NCBI RefSeq assembly: GCF_011634775.1
Contig: NZ_JAALXT010000001.1
Span: 1,383,125-1,447,124 of the forward strand
Length of the DNA: 64,000 nucleotides
Source: Thalassoroseus pseudoceratinae
Lineage (GTDB): Bacteria; Planctomycetota; Planctomycetia; Planctomycetales; Planctomycetaceae
Reading direction: 5' to 3'
Shown here: positions 55,654-64,000 of the stretch, one piece after another
Layout of the letters: each line of letters begins with the position of its first letter
How positions within the stretch are numbered: the first letter of the stretch is position 1
The notes under the pieces: generated by a model
Told to the model about the DNA's origin: nothing
The model's input: only the letters and a program-made list of their open reading frames with translations
Databases searched by the model: none
Translations under genes and position numbers: made by a program

Positions 55654-57126
55654 TTGGATATCGAGTCGGCTTTTCAAGAATTCAGTCTCTGGATCTCTCG
55701 CGTGTGGAATCAACGACAGGCGCAAACGGGCATCATCCTCGCCGGGTGTTTGGGGATGATCTACACTCAACTGACGATGTCCTCGGCGACAATCGAATAC
55801 GCACGATCGCTTGACGCAAACGCATTTCACATCGGCCTGCTCGGGGCGTTACCGGCAGCAACACTCTTCACGCAGTTTTTAGCTGCGGTGGTCGCCAACC
55901 ACTTGCGGTATCGGCGACGACTTTGGCTGTCGGTCGCGATCGTCCAACGCAGCCTCTTTATTCCATTGGCGATCGGAACTTGGCTGTTCCCATCTGCGTT
56001 GAATGCAACTTGGCTATGGTTGTTTATCGGACTGACCGCGGGAAACCATCTTCTACTCCACTTCTGCACGCCTTTATGGTTGTCCTGGATGGGCGACTAC
56101 CTACCCCGCGAGCGACTCAACCGCATTTGGGGTTCTCGCCAATTCTGGATGCAATGGGCGGGAGCACTCGCGTTGTTCGTGGGAGCGGTCCATCTTGCCA
56201 ACAGCGGCCTGGAAACACGCTACGCCTTTTCCATCCACCTGCTGGTTGGAGCGGTTTTCGGAATTGCGGACCTACTAATGTTCCTCAAAGTTGAAGAACC
56301 GCCCGTCACTCCGATCCCGATCCCACGATTGCGGACTGTGTTCTCAGCACCGTTCCAAGACCGCAATTTTCGGTCGTTCATCGCCTTCACCAGTTTCTGG
56401 CAGATCGCGGCCAACACGGGTGCCCCATTTATATCGTTCTTTCTGCTCACTCGAATCGGCCTGAGTGTGCAATCGGTCATGCTTCTTTGGACATGCTCTT
56501 GGGCCGGCGGAGCGATCCTTTGCGGCAAGATGGGGCATCTCAGCGAAAGCGTGGGCAACCGGCCGCTTCTCGTTCTCTGTACGGCTTTTAAGTCGCTGAA
56601 CATGATCGCGTTGCTCTTTCTGCCGAGAGACCCGGACCTGGCATTCTGGATTCTTGTTCCTGTCTTCGTGGTCGATGCAATCATGAATGCGGGAATGGCC
56701 ATCGCGAACAACGGCTTTCTGCTCAAGAACTCACCGCCGGCAAATCGAACCATGTTCATCGCTGCCGGAACCGCTATCGCCGGGTTGGCAGGCGGTGCGA
56801 CTGCGTTGCTCACGGGATCTGCAATTGTCTCGTTTTCCGATGTGAGCATCGAACTCAACGGCCGCGACTTCACAGCGTTTCACATGGCATTCCTACTGAG
56901 TATTTTGCTCAGACTGCTCGCAGTTCCGCTGGTTCTGCGTGTTCGCGAGGACGAATCGAAAAAAACACGCGAGGTCGTCACACAATTGGTCGGGATGACA
57001 CCGTTCCGAACACTACGATTCCCGGTCGGACTGTACCGCAGCTTCCCTCCCACACGAAATCGGCCGACCGAAACCGAGACGGAAGAACCGGCCGAGCGTC
57101 CCCAAACAGCCTCCAAAACTTGCTGA
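55654..57126 (+). CDS. MFS transporter
   Basis: A 490-residue membrane protein with about 11-12 helices. It resembles the major facilitator superfamily; MGDYLPRERLNRIWGSRQFWMQ sits in the first cytoplasmic loop region and a 50-residue Pro/Thr/Glu-rich tail ends the protein. No substrate can be named. The first possible codon is TTG 55654, directly after an in-frame stop; GTG 55702 is a plausible shorter start. Its stop lies inside a terminator-like hairpin. Confidence 0.82.
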   Translation: MDIESAFQEFSLWISRVWNQRQAQTGIILAGCLGMIYTQLTMSSATIEYARSLDANAFHIGLLGALPAATLFTQFLAAVVANHLRYRRRLWLSVAIVQRSLFIPLAIGTWLFPSALNATWLWLFIGLTAGNHLLLHFCTPLWLSWMGDYLPRERLNRIWGSRQFWMQWAGALALFVGAVHLANSGLETRYAFSIHLLVGAVFGIADLLMFLKVEEPPVTPIPIPRLRTVFSAPFQDRNFRSFIAFTSFWQIAANTGAPFISFFLLTRIGLSVQSVMLLWTCSWAGGAILCGKMGHLSESVGNRPLLVLCTAFKSLNMIALLFLPRDPDLAFWILVPVFVVDAIMNAGMAIANNGFLLKNSPPANRTMFIAAGTAIAGLAGGATALLTGSAIVSFSDVSIELNGRDFTAFHMAFLLSILLRLLAVPLVLRVREDESKKTREVVTQLVGMTPFRTLRFPVGLYRSFPPTRNRPTETETEEPAERPQTASKTC

Positions 57127-57145
57127 ATCGAAGCAGATTCAGCAA
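57120..57145 (+). terminator. Hairpin at the end of the MFS gene
   Basis: TTGCTGAATC (57120-57129) and GATTCAGCAA (57136-57145) pair perfectly over 10 bases with a six-base loop. TCTTGCTGT follows, which is only moderately T-rich. The MFS stop codon is inside the stem. The hairpin is clear; its terminator function is likely but not certain. Confidence 0.55.
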
Positions 57146-57187
57146 TCTTGCTGTACCCGATCTGCACAGAGACGCACGTCAAGTGAG

Positions 57188-57216
57188 TTGCAAGAAATTT
57201 CTCAGCGATTTATATT
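57188..57216 (+). promoter_or_regulatory. Sigma70-type promoter upstream of the TPR/alpha-CTD gene
   Basis: A -35 box TTGCAA (57188-57193) and a -10 box TATATT (57211-57216) are exactly 17 bases apart. The start point would be near 57223. The leader to the GTG at 57361 would then be about 140 bases and contain a palindrome and a hairpin (listed separately). Confidence 0.65.
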
Positions 57217-57224
57217 TTAGAAAT

Positions 57225-57236
57225 TGTTTGTAAACA
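57225..57236 (+). promoter_or_regulatory. Palindrome at the expected transcription start
   Basis: TGTTTGTAAACA is a near-perfect dyad: TGTTT and AAACA around GT. It sits immediately after the predicted start point, where a bound repressor would block transcription. No regulator can be named. Confidence 0.35.
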
Positions 57237-57239
57237 TTC

Positions 57240-57283
57240 GCCCCATCGTCGCTGAAGTTCCGACGATCGGGGCTTGTTGTGTT
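57240..57283 (+). terminator. Leader hairpin with T-rich tail (attenuator or small-RNA end)
   Basis: GCCCCATCGTCG (57240-57251) pairs with CGACGAT-C-GGGGC (57261-57273), one bulged C, around a nine-base loop. TTGTTGTGTT follows. It lies only about 20 bases after the predicted start point and about 85 bases before the coding region. Thus it could stop most transcripts early. Confidence 0.5.
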
Positions 57284-57360
57284 CGCGTACCTAGTGGCAA
57301 CGATATGGTCAATAACGACGGCCAGCGTTGACACTCCAGTTCTTGAGTTAGGACAACCCC

Positions 57361-58698
57361 GTGCCTGTTGCAGAGCCAATGAACATTCAGGAGCTTATCC
57401 AAGCCCCATCCGGATTTGGGCCGGCGGAGATCGACTTACTTGAACAAGCAATTGCCGGCCCGCAATCGATCGAAGTCCGCCAGCAACTCGGGTCTCTGAA
57501 AGGTGAAATCGAAGAATCGAGCTCACCAAGCGACACACTACTCGCCAAAGTCGGGATCATTTCCTACATTTTGGGAGACCACCCGGCTGCCGACCGCTAC
57601 CTGTCACGGGTTGAGAGCGACAGCTTGGCTGTGTTCTACCACGCAATCGCATTGGCCGCGATGGAGCGATACCAAGAAGCCGCCGAACGCTTTGACCGTG
57701 CCGCCAGCCTCGGGCAAGATCGAATCGAATGCACGATGCGAAAGGCTGGCGTGATCCGCCAAACCGGCCGCGTCAATGAAGCCGACGACATCCTCAAGAG
57801 CGTCGCCACCGAAGCGGCCGGTCGAGCCGAGTATTCCTACCAGAAGGGGTGTGTCTTCTCGGATCGTGGCGATTCATTCGGTGCCATCGAATACTTTGAA
57901 CGTGCGGTCGACATGCAACCGCACCACTCCCGTGCACTCTTCCGACTGGCTGCTGAGAACGCACTGCGGGGCAACGACGACGACGCCATCCGCCTCTACG
58001 AACAAGCTCTCTCCAAGCCACCCTATTACCTCGGAGCACTGCTCAATCTGGGCCTGCTCTACGAAGACAACGAAAACTACCCAGCCGCGGCTTACTGCTT
58101 CCGACAAATCCTCTCGGTAGACCCAAACCACGAACGTGCGCAGCTCTACCTGAAGGACATCGAAGCCACCAGCAACATGTACTACGACGAGGAGCAAGCC
58201 CGAGAGCAAGCCCGCGTCGAGCAATTGCTCAACCGCCCGGTCACCGACTTCGAACTTTCGGTCCGAGCACGCAATTGCCTGCAAAACATGAATATTTACA
58301 GCCTCGGCGATCTCACCCGGATCAACGAAGGCGAACTGCTTGCCGGTAAAAACTTCGGGGAAACCAGTCTGCACGAAATCCGTGACCTCATGAGCCAACA
58401 CGGACTCATGATCGGGCAGAACATCAACAAGAAGAAAGAAACCCCACCTCCGTACGCACCGACCCAATCCGTCAACCTGTCTCCACAGGAACAAGCGGTG
58501 CTCGGCAAGCCGATCTCGGAGCTCAACCTGTCTGTCCGTGCCCGCAAGTGCATGAGCCGCCTTGGCATCACCACCATTGGCGAACTCGTCCACAAAACGC
58601 AGGACGAACTTCTCGGAACACGAAACTTCGGTGTGACAAGCCTCAACGAAGTCCGCGCAAAACTGTCCGAAATGGACCTCAAACTTCGCAACGACTAA
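57361..58698 (+). CDS. TPR protein with two C-terminal RNA-polymerase alpha-CTD domains
   Basis: A 445-residue protein. Residues 60-270 are about six tetratricopeptide-like repeats (for example GALLNLGLLYEDNENYPAAA). Residues 291-355 and 381-445 are two copies of the RNA polymerase alpha C-terminal domain: RPVTDFELSVRARNCLQNM and KPISELNLSVRARKCMSRL. In the first, Arg302 and Asn305 match DNA-contacting Arg265 and Asn268 of E. coli alpha; in the second, Arg393 is kept and Asn is Lys396. The start is GTG 57361 with AGGA 8 bases upstream; ATG 57379 is an alternative. Its gene sits directly upstream of the S10 operon. A role in transcription control through DNA contact is inferred. Confidence 0.9.
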   Translation: MPVAEPMNIQELIQAPSGFGPAEIDLLEQAIAGPQSIEVRQQLGSLKGEIEESSSPSDTLLAKVGIISYILGDHPAADRYLSRVESDSLAVFYHAIALAAMERYQEAAERFDRAASLGQDRIECTMRKAGVIRQTGRVNEADDILKSVATEAAGRAEYSYQKGCVFSDRGDSFGAIEYFERAVDMQPHHSRALFRLAAENALRGNDDDAIRLYEQALSKPPYYLGALLNLGLLYEDNENYPAAAYCFRQILSVDPNHERAQLYLKDIEATSNMYYDEEQAREQARVEQLLNRPVTDFELSVRARNCLQNMNIYSLGDLTRINEGELLAGKNFGETSLHEIRDLMSQHGLMIGQNINKKKETPPPYAPTQSVNLSPQEQAVLGKPISELNLSVRARKCMSRLGITTIGELVHKTQDELLGTRNFGVTSLNEVRAKLSEMDLKLRND

Positions 58699-58759
58699 CG
58701 CAAGGTTCGGACAATTTTCGTGAAAACACCACAATTTCACAAAAGTTGGCTTCACCTCA

Positions 58760-58788
58760 TTGACAGCAAGCAGCAACCGGATTAAAAA
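58760..58788 (+). promoter_or_regulatory. Promoter candidate for the S10 operon
   Basis: A consensus -35 TTGACA (58760-58765) is followed after 17 bases by TAAAAA (58783-58788), a four-of-six -10. The predicted start is near 58795, about 90 bases before rpsJ. Confidence 0.5.
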
Positions 58789-58792
58789 CGTC

Positions 58793-58816
58793 CTTCCCCT
58801 TCGCGGGGAAGATTTT
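58793..58816 (+). terminator. Hairpin with ATTTT tail between the TPR/alpha-CTD gene and rpsJ
   Basis: CTTCCCC (58793-58799) and GGGGAAG (58805-58811) form a 7-bp GC-rich stem with a five-base loop, followed by ATTTTC. It is 95 bases after the preceding stop. It could end that transcript, or act as an attenuator of a transcript from the promoter at 58760-58788. Confidence 0.5.
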
Positions 58817-58883
58817 CACAGCAGATGCCACCCACAAGAAAACGGCATCCGCACAAGACAGTACTACTCGAAGGACATGACAC

Positions 58884-59210
58884 GTGGCCGGCGGTGAGCG
58901 TATTAGAATTCGGATGGAAGCGTACGATCACTCCGTGCTGGACACGTCCGCATCTGACATTGTCGACACGGCAAAGCGTACAGGTGCGATCGTTCATGGA
59001 CCGATCCCATTGCCCACTCGAATCGAGCGATACACGGTCCTTCGTGGGCCGCACATTGACAAGAAATCGCGTGAGCAATTTGAAATTCGGACGCACAAGC
59101 GCCTGATCGATATCATGCAGCCCACCGGCAAAACCATCGACGCTCTCAATAAGCTGTCGTTGCCGGCTGGTGTGGATATCAAGATTAAAGCGACAACTGG
59201 CGGCAGCTAA
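58884..59210 (+). CDS. rpsJ: 30S ribosomal protein S10
   Basis: A 108-residue S10. [34 protein letters not shown] and [19 protein letters not shown] are diagnostic. The start is GTG 58884 with AAGGA about 8 bases upstream; there is no ATG nearby in frame. It is the first gene of the S10 operon. Confidence 0.97.
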   Translation: MAGGERIRIRMEAYDHSVLDTSASDIVDTAKRTGAIVHGPIPLPTRIERYTVLRGPHIDKKSREQFEIRTHKRLIDIMQPTGKTIDALNKLSLPAGVDIKIKATTGGS

Positions 59211-59459
59211 TGCCGCCATTAAGGTGAAGCCCTTCAGTAACTGAAAGCGGCCAACCGAAAGATAATCGAGACCAGTTCGCATGGCGGGCATGTGTCGATT
59301 GCTAAACATAACCAGCAGCACGTAAGTGCTGTGTGGTTTCGAGCCAGAGTAGAAGGCCAGTGGGCCTAGTTCACTCTGGGTAATATTTCTAAGCAGACTC
59401 GCTCCGCTCTCGCTCCAAGCAACGCGAGATTGAGCGTCCTCATTGGGAAGGTAAGTGCG
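59211..59459 (+). promoter_or_regulatory. Structured spacer between rpsJ and rplC
   Basis: Three hairpins follow each other in these 249 bases. First, CAGCAC-GTAA-GTGCTG at 59316-59331, with a GNRA-type loop. Second, 59344-59379: outer CCAGAGT with ACTCTGG and inner AGGCC with GGCCT. Third, about 59405-59436: CGCTC with GAGCG outside and TCTCGC with GCGAGA inside (alternative pairings). Gaps in ribosomal operons are usually short, so this looks like a cis-regulatory RNA, possibly for L3 or L4 control; that is inference. Confidence 0.5.
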
Positions 59460-60197
59460 ATGCCGGTAGGGCTCCTGGGCCGCAAGGTTGGCAACACACA
59501 AGTCTACAATGAATCCGGCGAAATCGTTCCGGTAACCGTGATCGAAGCCGGTCCGTGTGTGGTCCTTCAGATTCGCACCCAAGACAAAGATGGTTACGAA
59601 GCTGTTCAAATCGGCTTTGATGACGCACCGCTCAAAAAGAAAGGCGACCAAGTTGTCTCGCCTTCTCGGGCGGCACGTGGTCATGTTCGATCTGACGTCA
59701 AAAGCAAGCGTCAAGAGCGTCGGCAGCAAGCTGGCGTTGAAGCTGCGGCCAAAGCTGAGACGGAAGTGAAGCGGTTTGTCCGAGAGTTCCGGACTGATGG
59801 TGAAGACCACAGCTTGGAAGTCGGCCAAACCCTGACAGCGGACTTCTTGGCAGACCTTAAGCGAGTGGACGTCATCGGTACCTCGAAAGGTCGCGGGACG
59901 GCCGGGGTCATGAAGCGTCACAACTTCAGCGGCCAACGAGCAACGCACGGTGTCAAACGAGTCCACCGCCACGGTGGTTCGATTGGTATGAGTGCTGACC
60001 CATCTCGTGTTCTCAAGGGAACTCGAATGGCTGGGCGATATGGCAACGCACGGGTCACTGTGAGAAACCTGCAAGTTGTCAAAGTTGATGCCGAAAACAA
60101 CATGATTCTCGTTAAAGGGGCAGTACCTGGCCCGAAAGGCGGATATGTTGTTGTCCGTCACACTTCGAAACTGAAGCGACCGAAGAAGCCTGTCTAA
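59460..60197 (+). CDS. rplC: 50S ribosomal protein L3
   Basis: A 245-residue L3. GLLGRKVGNTQVYNESGEIVPVTVIEAG opens the protein (given in two parts in the sequence), and GTSKGRGTAGVMKRHNF and HRHGGSIGMSADPSRVLKGT form the rRNA-binding heart. It is about 35 residues longer than E. coli L3, because of a basic, Ala/Lys-rich insertion near residues 72-110. ATG 59460 is preceded by GGAAGG. It follows the structured spacer. Confidence 0.96.
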   Translation: MPVGLLGRKVGNTQVYNESGEIVPVTVIEAGPCVVLQIRTQDKDGYEAVQIGFDDAPLKKKGDQVVSPSRAARGHVRSDVKSKRQERRQQAGVEAAAKAETEVKRFVREFRTDGEDHSLEVGQTLTADFLADLKRVDVIGTSKGRGTAGVMKRHNFSGQRATHGVKRVHRHGGSIGMSADPSRVLKGTRMAGRYGNARVTVRNLQVVKVDAENNMILVKGAVPGPKGGYVVVRHTSKLKRPKKPV

Positions 60198-60269
60198 GAA
60201 GGCTTTTTAGCCAGGCGGATATTGGTTCGGTTTTAGTTAGATATTGAAACATCAAATTGGAATTGTGGC

Positions 60270-60920
60270 ATGATCTCTCTGCCCATCGTCGACATGAATG
60301 GCTCAAACGTCGGAACTTACGAGTTCGACGAAGCCGATCTCGCCGATTCGATTAGCAAACAGCTCCTTCACGACGCGGTGGTCATGTACCAACGAAATCG
60401 TCGTCAAGGAACCGTCCAGACAAAATCTCGCGGCATGGTGAAGGGGAGCACAAAAAAGCTCTTTCGCCAAAAGGGAACTGGCCGCGCACGTGCTGGTAAC
60501 AAACGAACGCCGATTCGACGCGGTGGTGGTCACGCCTTCGGCAAGAAGCCAATTGATTATTACTACCGTCTCCCACGGAAAGCTCTGCAAAAGGCCACCC
60601 GAATGGCCTTGCTGAGCAAGTTTCAGGATGACGAAGCGGTTGTTTTGAGCGAACTGACATTGACAGAAGTCAAGACCAAGCCAGTGGCTTCGCTGCTCAA
60701 GACGCTTGGGTTGGCAACGGACTCCACGCTGCTGGTTGTTCCTGAGTACAACAAGACGGCATACTTGTCGGCTCGCAACATCGAGAACCTACAAATCCTG
60801 CCGGCATCTGACTTGAATGCATATGCATTGTTGCGACAAAAACGATTGTTGATCACAAAAGACGCGATCGACAACTTCCGCAACAACACGCAAGCGAAAC
60901 AAACCGCAGCAGCCAACTAA
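60270..60920 (+). CDS. rplD: 50S ribosomal protein L4
   Basis: A 216-residue L4. The long internal loop reads NRRQGTVQTKSRGMVKGSTKK then GTGRARAGNKRTPIRRGGGHAFGKKP (contiguous in the protein). L4 lines the exit tunnel and in E. coli represses its own operon. The gene lies 72 bases after rplC. Confidence 0.96.
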   Translation: MISLPIVDMNGSNVGTYEFDEADLADSISKQLLHDAVVMYQRNRRQGTVQTKSRGMVKGSTKKLFRQKGTGRARAGNKRTPIRRGGGHAFGKKPIDYYYRLPRKALQKATRMALLSKFQDDEAVVLSELTLTEVKTKPVASLLKTLGLATDSTLLVVPEYNKTAYLSARNIENLQILPASDLNAYALLRQKRLLITKDAIDNFRNNTQAKQTAAAN

Positions 60921-60965
60921 ATCGAGCGACCAATTCGATTCAGAAAATCGACGAGGCAATAGAAC

Positions 60966-61292
60966 ATGTCGACGGAACAAAACGAAACCGAAGAGGCAAC
61001 GCAAGGATTGGCTCTCGAGCCATACCAAGTCGTGCTGCGTCCACTCGTGACGGAGAAGGGGACTCATATCTCCGAGCGGTACAACGCTTACACGTTCGCA
61101 GTGAATCCGTTGGCAACCAAGACTGATATCAAAAAGGCAGTCCAAGAATTGTGGGATGTGCGAGTCGTCAAGATCCGCACGCAAAACCGCAAAGGAAAGC
61201 CACGACGGCATAAAATCAGCAAGGGTCGAACAAAAGATTGGAAGAAGGCGATTGTCGAGCTTCACGAAGACGACCGCATCTCGTTCTTCTAA
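60966..61292 (+). CDS. rplW: 50S ribosomal protein L23
   Basis: A 108-residue L23. VVLRPLVTEKGTHISER and YTFAVNPLATKTDIKKAVQ are typical. An acidic N-terminal 18 residues precede the domain. It forms the protein-exit docking site on the ribosome. 45 bases after rplD. Confidence 0.96.
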   Translation: MSTEQNETEEATQGLALEPYQVVLRPLVTEKGTHISERYNAYTFAVNPLATKTDIKKAVQELWDVRVVKIRTQNRKGKPRRHKISKGRTKDWKKAIVELHEDDRISFF

Positions 61293-61346
61293 GAAGAGAC
61301 GCCAGCCAAGCCATCTTTGAAACTTGCCGGTTGACAGGGAATAATC

Positions 61347-62204
61347 ATGGGAATTCGAGTTTACAAACCGACCAGTGCCGGCCGACGGAATGCGTCGGTC
61401 AGTGATTTCGCAGAGATTACCGATCGCAAAAAGCGACCGGAGAAATCGCTGACGGTCCGCTACAAGAAAAAGGGCGGACGAAACAACCAAGGCAAAATTA
61501 CAGCTCGTCACCGTGGTGGCGGACATAAGCGGCAATACCGAATCATCGATTTTCGTCGACAGAAAGACGGCATTCCAGCCAAAGTCGCGTTCATCGAATA
61601 CGATCCGTGTCGCTCCGCTCGTATTGCCTTGCTGCACTACGTCGACGGCGAAAAACGATACATCCTGGCTCCAAAGGGGCTGGAAGTCGGCACGATGATT
61701 GTCAGTGGCGAGAAAGTTGAGCCGAACCTCGGCAACTGCATGCCATTGGAATCCATCCCGCCGGGAACCACGATTCACAACATTGAGATGCAACCGGGCA
61801 AAGGCGGTCAACTCTGCCGAGCAGCCGGAACATCCGCGGTCATCAACGCCCGTGAAGGCAAGTGGGCTCAGATCACATTGCCTTCCGGTGAAGTTCGTCG
61901 ACTGCCGGCCAAATGCCGAGCGACGATCGGTGAGATCGGTAACTCCGAACATTCCAGTATTCGTCTCGGTAAAGCGGGACGGAAACGATGGTTGGGTCGA
62001 CGTCCGCATGTTCGCGGGACGGCGATGAACCCTGTCGCTCACCCGATGGGTGGTGGTGAGGGTCGAAACTCGGGCGGTCGCCATCCATGTAGCCCGACCG
62101 GGAAGTTGGCCAAAGGTGGTCAAACCCGGAAACGCCGCAAAGCTTCGTCGAAGGCTATTATCCGGCGGCGTAAGTCGCGTCGGTATGGTGTGCTGAAGAC
62201 GTAG
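61347..62204 (+). CDS. rplB: 50S ribosomal protein L2
   Basis: A 285-residue L2. [40 protein letters not shown] and [19 protein letters not shown] are unmistakable; the last contains the His implicated in peptidyl transfer. Length is normal (about 275). 54 bases after rplW. Confidence 0.98.
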   Translation: MGIRVYKPTSAGRRNASVSDFAEITDRKKRPEKSLTVRYKKKGGRNNQGKITARHRGGGHKRQYRIIDFRRQKDGIPAKVAFIEYDPCRSARIALLHYVDGEKRYILAPKGLEVGTMIVSGEKVEPNLGNCMPLESIPPGTTIHNIEMQPGKGGQLCRAAGTSAVINAREGKWAQITLPSGEVRRLPAKCRATIGEIGNSEHSSIRLGKAGRKRWLGRRPHVRGTAMNPVAHPMGGGEGRNSGGRHPCSPTGKLAKGGQTRKRRKASSKAIIRRRKSRRYGVLKT

Positions 62205-62268
62205 TTGCAAGCTGATTGAGTTTAAGCGAATCACATTCTGAAACTGGGTGGAACAAGAGGATGACTGG

Positions 62269-62538
62269 ATGAGCCGTTCGCAGAAAAAAGGCCCTTATGT
62301 TGATGACAAACTGCTCGAGAAAGTCGAGCGGATGAATGAAGGTGGAAAGAAGGACGCCATCAAAACATGGTCGCGCTCCTGCACCATCGTTCCAGACTTC
62401 ATCGGCCACAATTTCATGGTTCATAACGGTCGTGCCTTCATCAACGTCTATGTGACGGAAGAAATGATCGGGCACAAACTCGGTGAATTTGCTCCCACTC
62501 GCACGTTCCGTGGACACGGGGCGAAAGGGAAAAGGTAA
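62269..62538 (+). CDS. rpsS: 30S ribosomal protein S19
   Basis: An 89-residue S19. [39 protein letters not shown] and [15 protein letters not shown] are family signatures. ATG 62269 has GAGG 8 bases upstream; the frame extends seven codons further but without a site. Confidence 0.97.
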   Translation: MSRSQKKGPYVDDKLLEKVERMNEGGKKDAIKTWSRSCTIVPDFIGHNFMVHNGRAFINVYVTEEMIGHKLGEFAPTRTFRGHGAKGKR

Positions 62539-62546
62539 GAGTCGAC

Positions 62547-62888
62547 ATGGCGGAATTTCGAGCAACACATCGACACGCCCGGATCTCGGCAACCAAGGTG
62601 CGACCGTTCGCGGATATGATCCGCGGGAAGTCAGCCGAGGAAGCGATCAACGTCCTTCATTATATCCCGAACCGCGGAGCGCGGTTTCTGGAGAAGGTCC
62701 TGAAAAGTGCCGTGGCCAACGCCGAGCAAAAAAGCACTCGCGGCTTTTCCTCACTAGTTGTGAGCGAATGCCGCGTAGACGGCGGGCCAATGTACAAACG
62801 GATTCGACCACGAGCACGCGGTATGGCTTACCTCGAACGACATCGGTTCAGCCATATCCACGTCACTGTGGAAGTACCGGGCAGCTAA
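62547..62888 (+). CDS. rplV: 50S ribosomal protein L22
   Basis: A 113-residue L22. ATHRHARISATKVRPFADMIRG at the start and the tunnel-lining hairpin GGPMYKRIRPRARGMA are typical. It starts 8 bases after rpsS. Confidence 0.97.
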   Translation: MAEFRATHRHARISATKVRPFADMIRGKSAEEAINVLHYIPNRGARFLEKVLKSAVANAEQKSTRGFSSLVVSECRVDGGPMYKRIRPRARGMAYLERHRFSHIHVTVEVPGS

Positions 62889-62940
62889 TCAACGATACAA
62901 ACGCAACTTTGGCGAGACGACTTTCCGACAAGGACATCCC

Positions 62941-64000
<1,060 letters not shown>

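Noticed and set aside
58782-60161. 459-codon minus-strand open frame
   Set aside because: Antisense to rpsJ and rplC, with a composition typical of a shadow frame.
60789-62234. 481-codon minus-strand open frame across the ribosomal genes
   Set aside because: It is antisense to rplD, rplW and rplB, which are certain; no recognisable domain.

Overview
The window looks like chromosomal DNA of a planctomycete, probably of the Planctomycetaceae type. This is inferred from gene families rather than from a marker comparison. The indicators are a DUF1559 protein with a prepilin-type N-terminus, a DUF1501 protein, Tat-exported Gfo/Idh/MocA and sugar-isomerase proteins, a sulfatase with a C-T-P-C-R active site, an M56 peptidase fused to DUF1559, and a TPR protein with two RpoA-CTD modules. 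I see no phage, IS element, CRISPR array, tRNA or rRNA.

Layout. 1-3.1 kb: start of a sulfatase gene (minus), then two exported sugar-metabolism proteins (plus) closed by a terminator. 3.1-12.1 kb (minus): the Na+-translocating NADH:quinone reductase operon nqrABCDEF, an ApbE flavin transferase whose C-terminus is an NqrM-like domain, and L-2-hydroxyglutarate oxidase. 12.5-18.5 kb (minus): pyruvate dehydrogenase aceE-aceF-lpdA, with a lipoyl domain fused to E3. 18.7-22.2 kb (minus): class V aminotransferase, rplU and RNase E/G. 22.7-26 kb (minus): hpf-ptsN-ptsH-ptsI, a PTS phosphorelay with no sugar permease. 26.3-34.4 kb: a GH63-like glycosidase, diverging from a 1179-residue protein that may be a PPi-type PEP carboxykinase, then soluble transhydrogenase.

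34.5-41.8 kb (minus) is the most unusual part. It is a compact nine-gene unit encoding a ubiquitin-like protein ending in Gly-Gly-Arg, an E1-like activating enzyme, a membrane-anchored JAB/JAMM peptidase, a membrane FHA protein, four zinc-ribbon membrane proteins (one with a RING-like finger), and an E2-like protein with an HPN motif and a cysteine. Together these resemble a full E1-E2-E3-deconjugase set for a ubiquitin-like modifier acting at the membrane. The families are known from comparative genomics; substrates and purpose are not evident from sequence.

42.1-52.9 kb: an endonuclease/exonuclease/phosphatase-family protein, a BlaI repressor with an M56-DUF1559 sensor-peptidase candidate, GNAT, DUF1501, an RraA-like protein, a membrane protein, ScpA, a small lipoprotein and a DUF1559 protein. 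53.1-58.7 kb (plus): SMP-30/gluconolactonase, a CobW-type GTPase, an MFS transporter and the TPR/alpha-CTD protein. 58.9-64 kb (plus): the start of the S10 ribosomal protein operon, rpsJ to rplP in the standard order, with a structured 249-nt spacer after rpsJ.

Starts were chosen from family N-termini, Shine-Dalgarno (SD) sequences and neighbouring genes. All functions are inferred by reading motifs; no database search was run.
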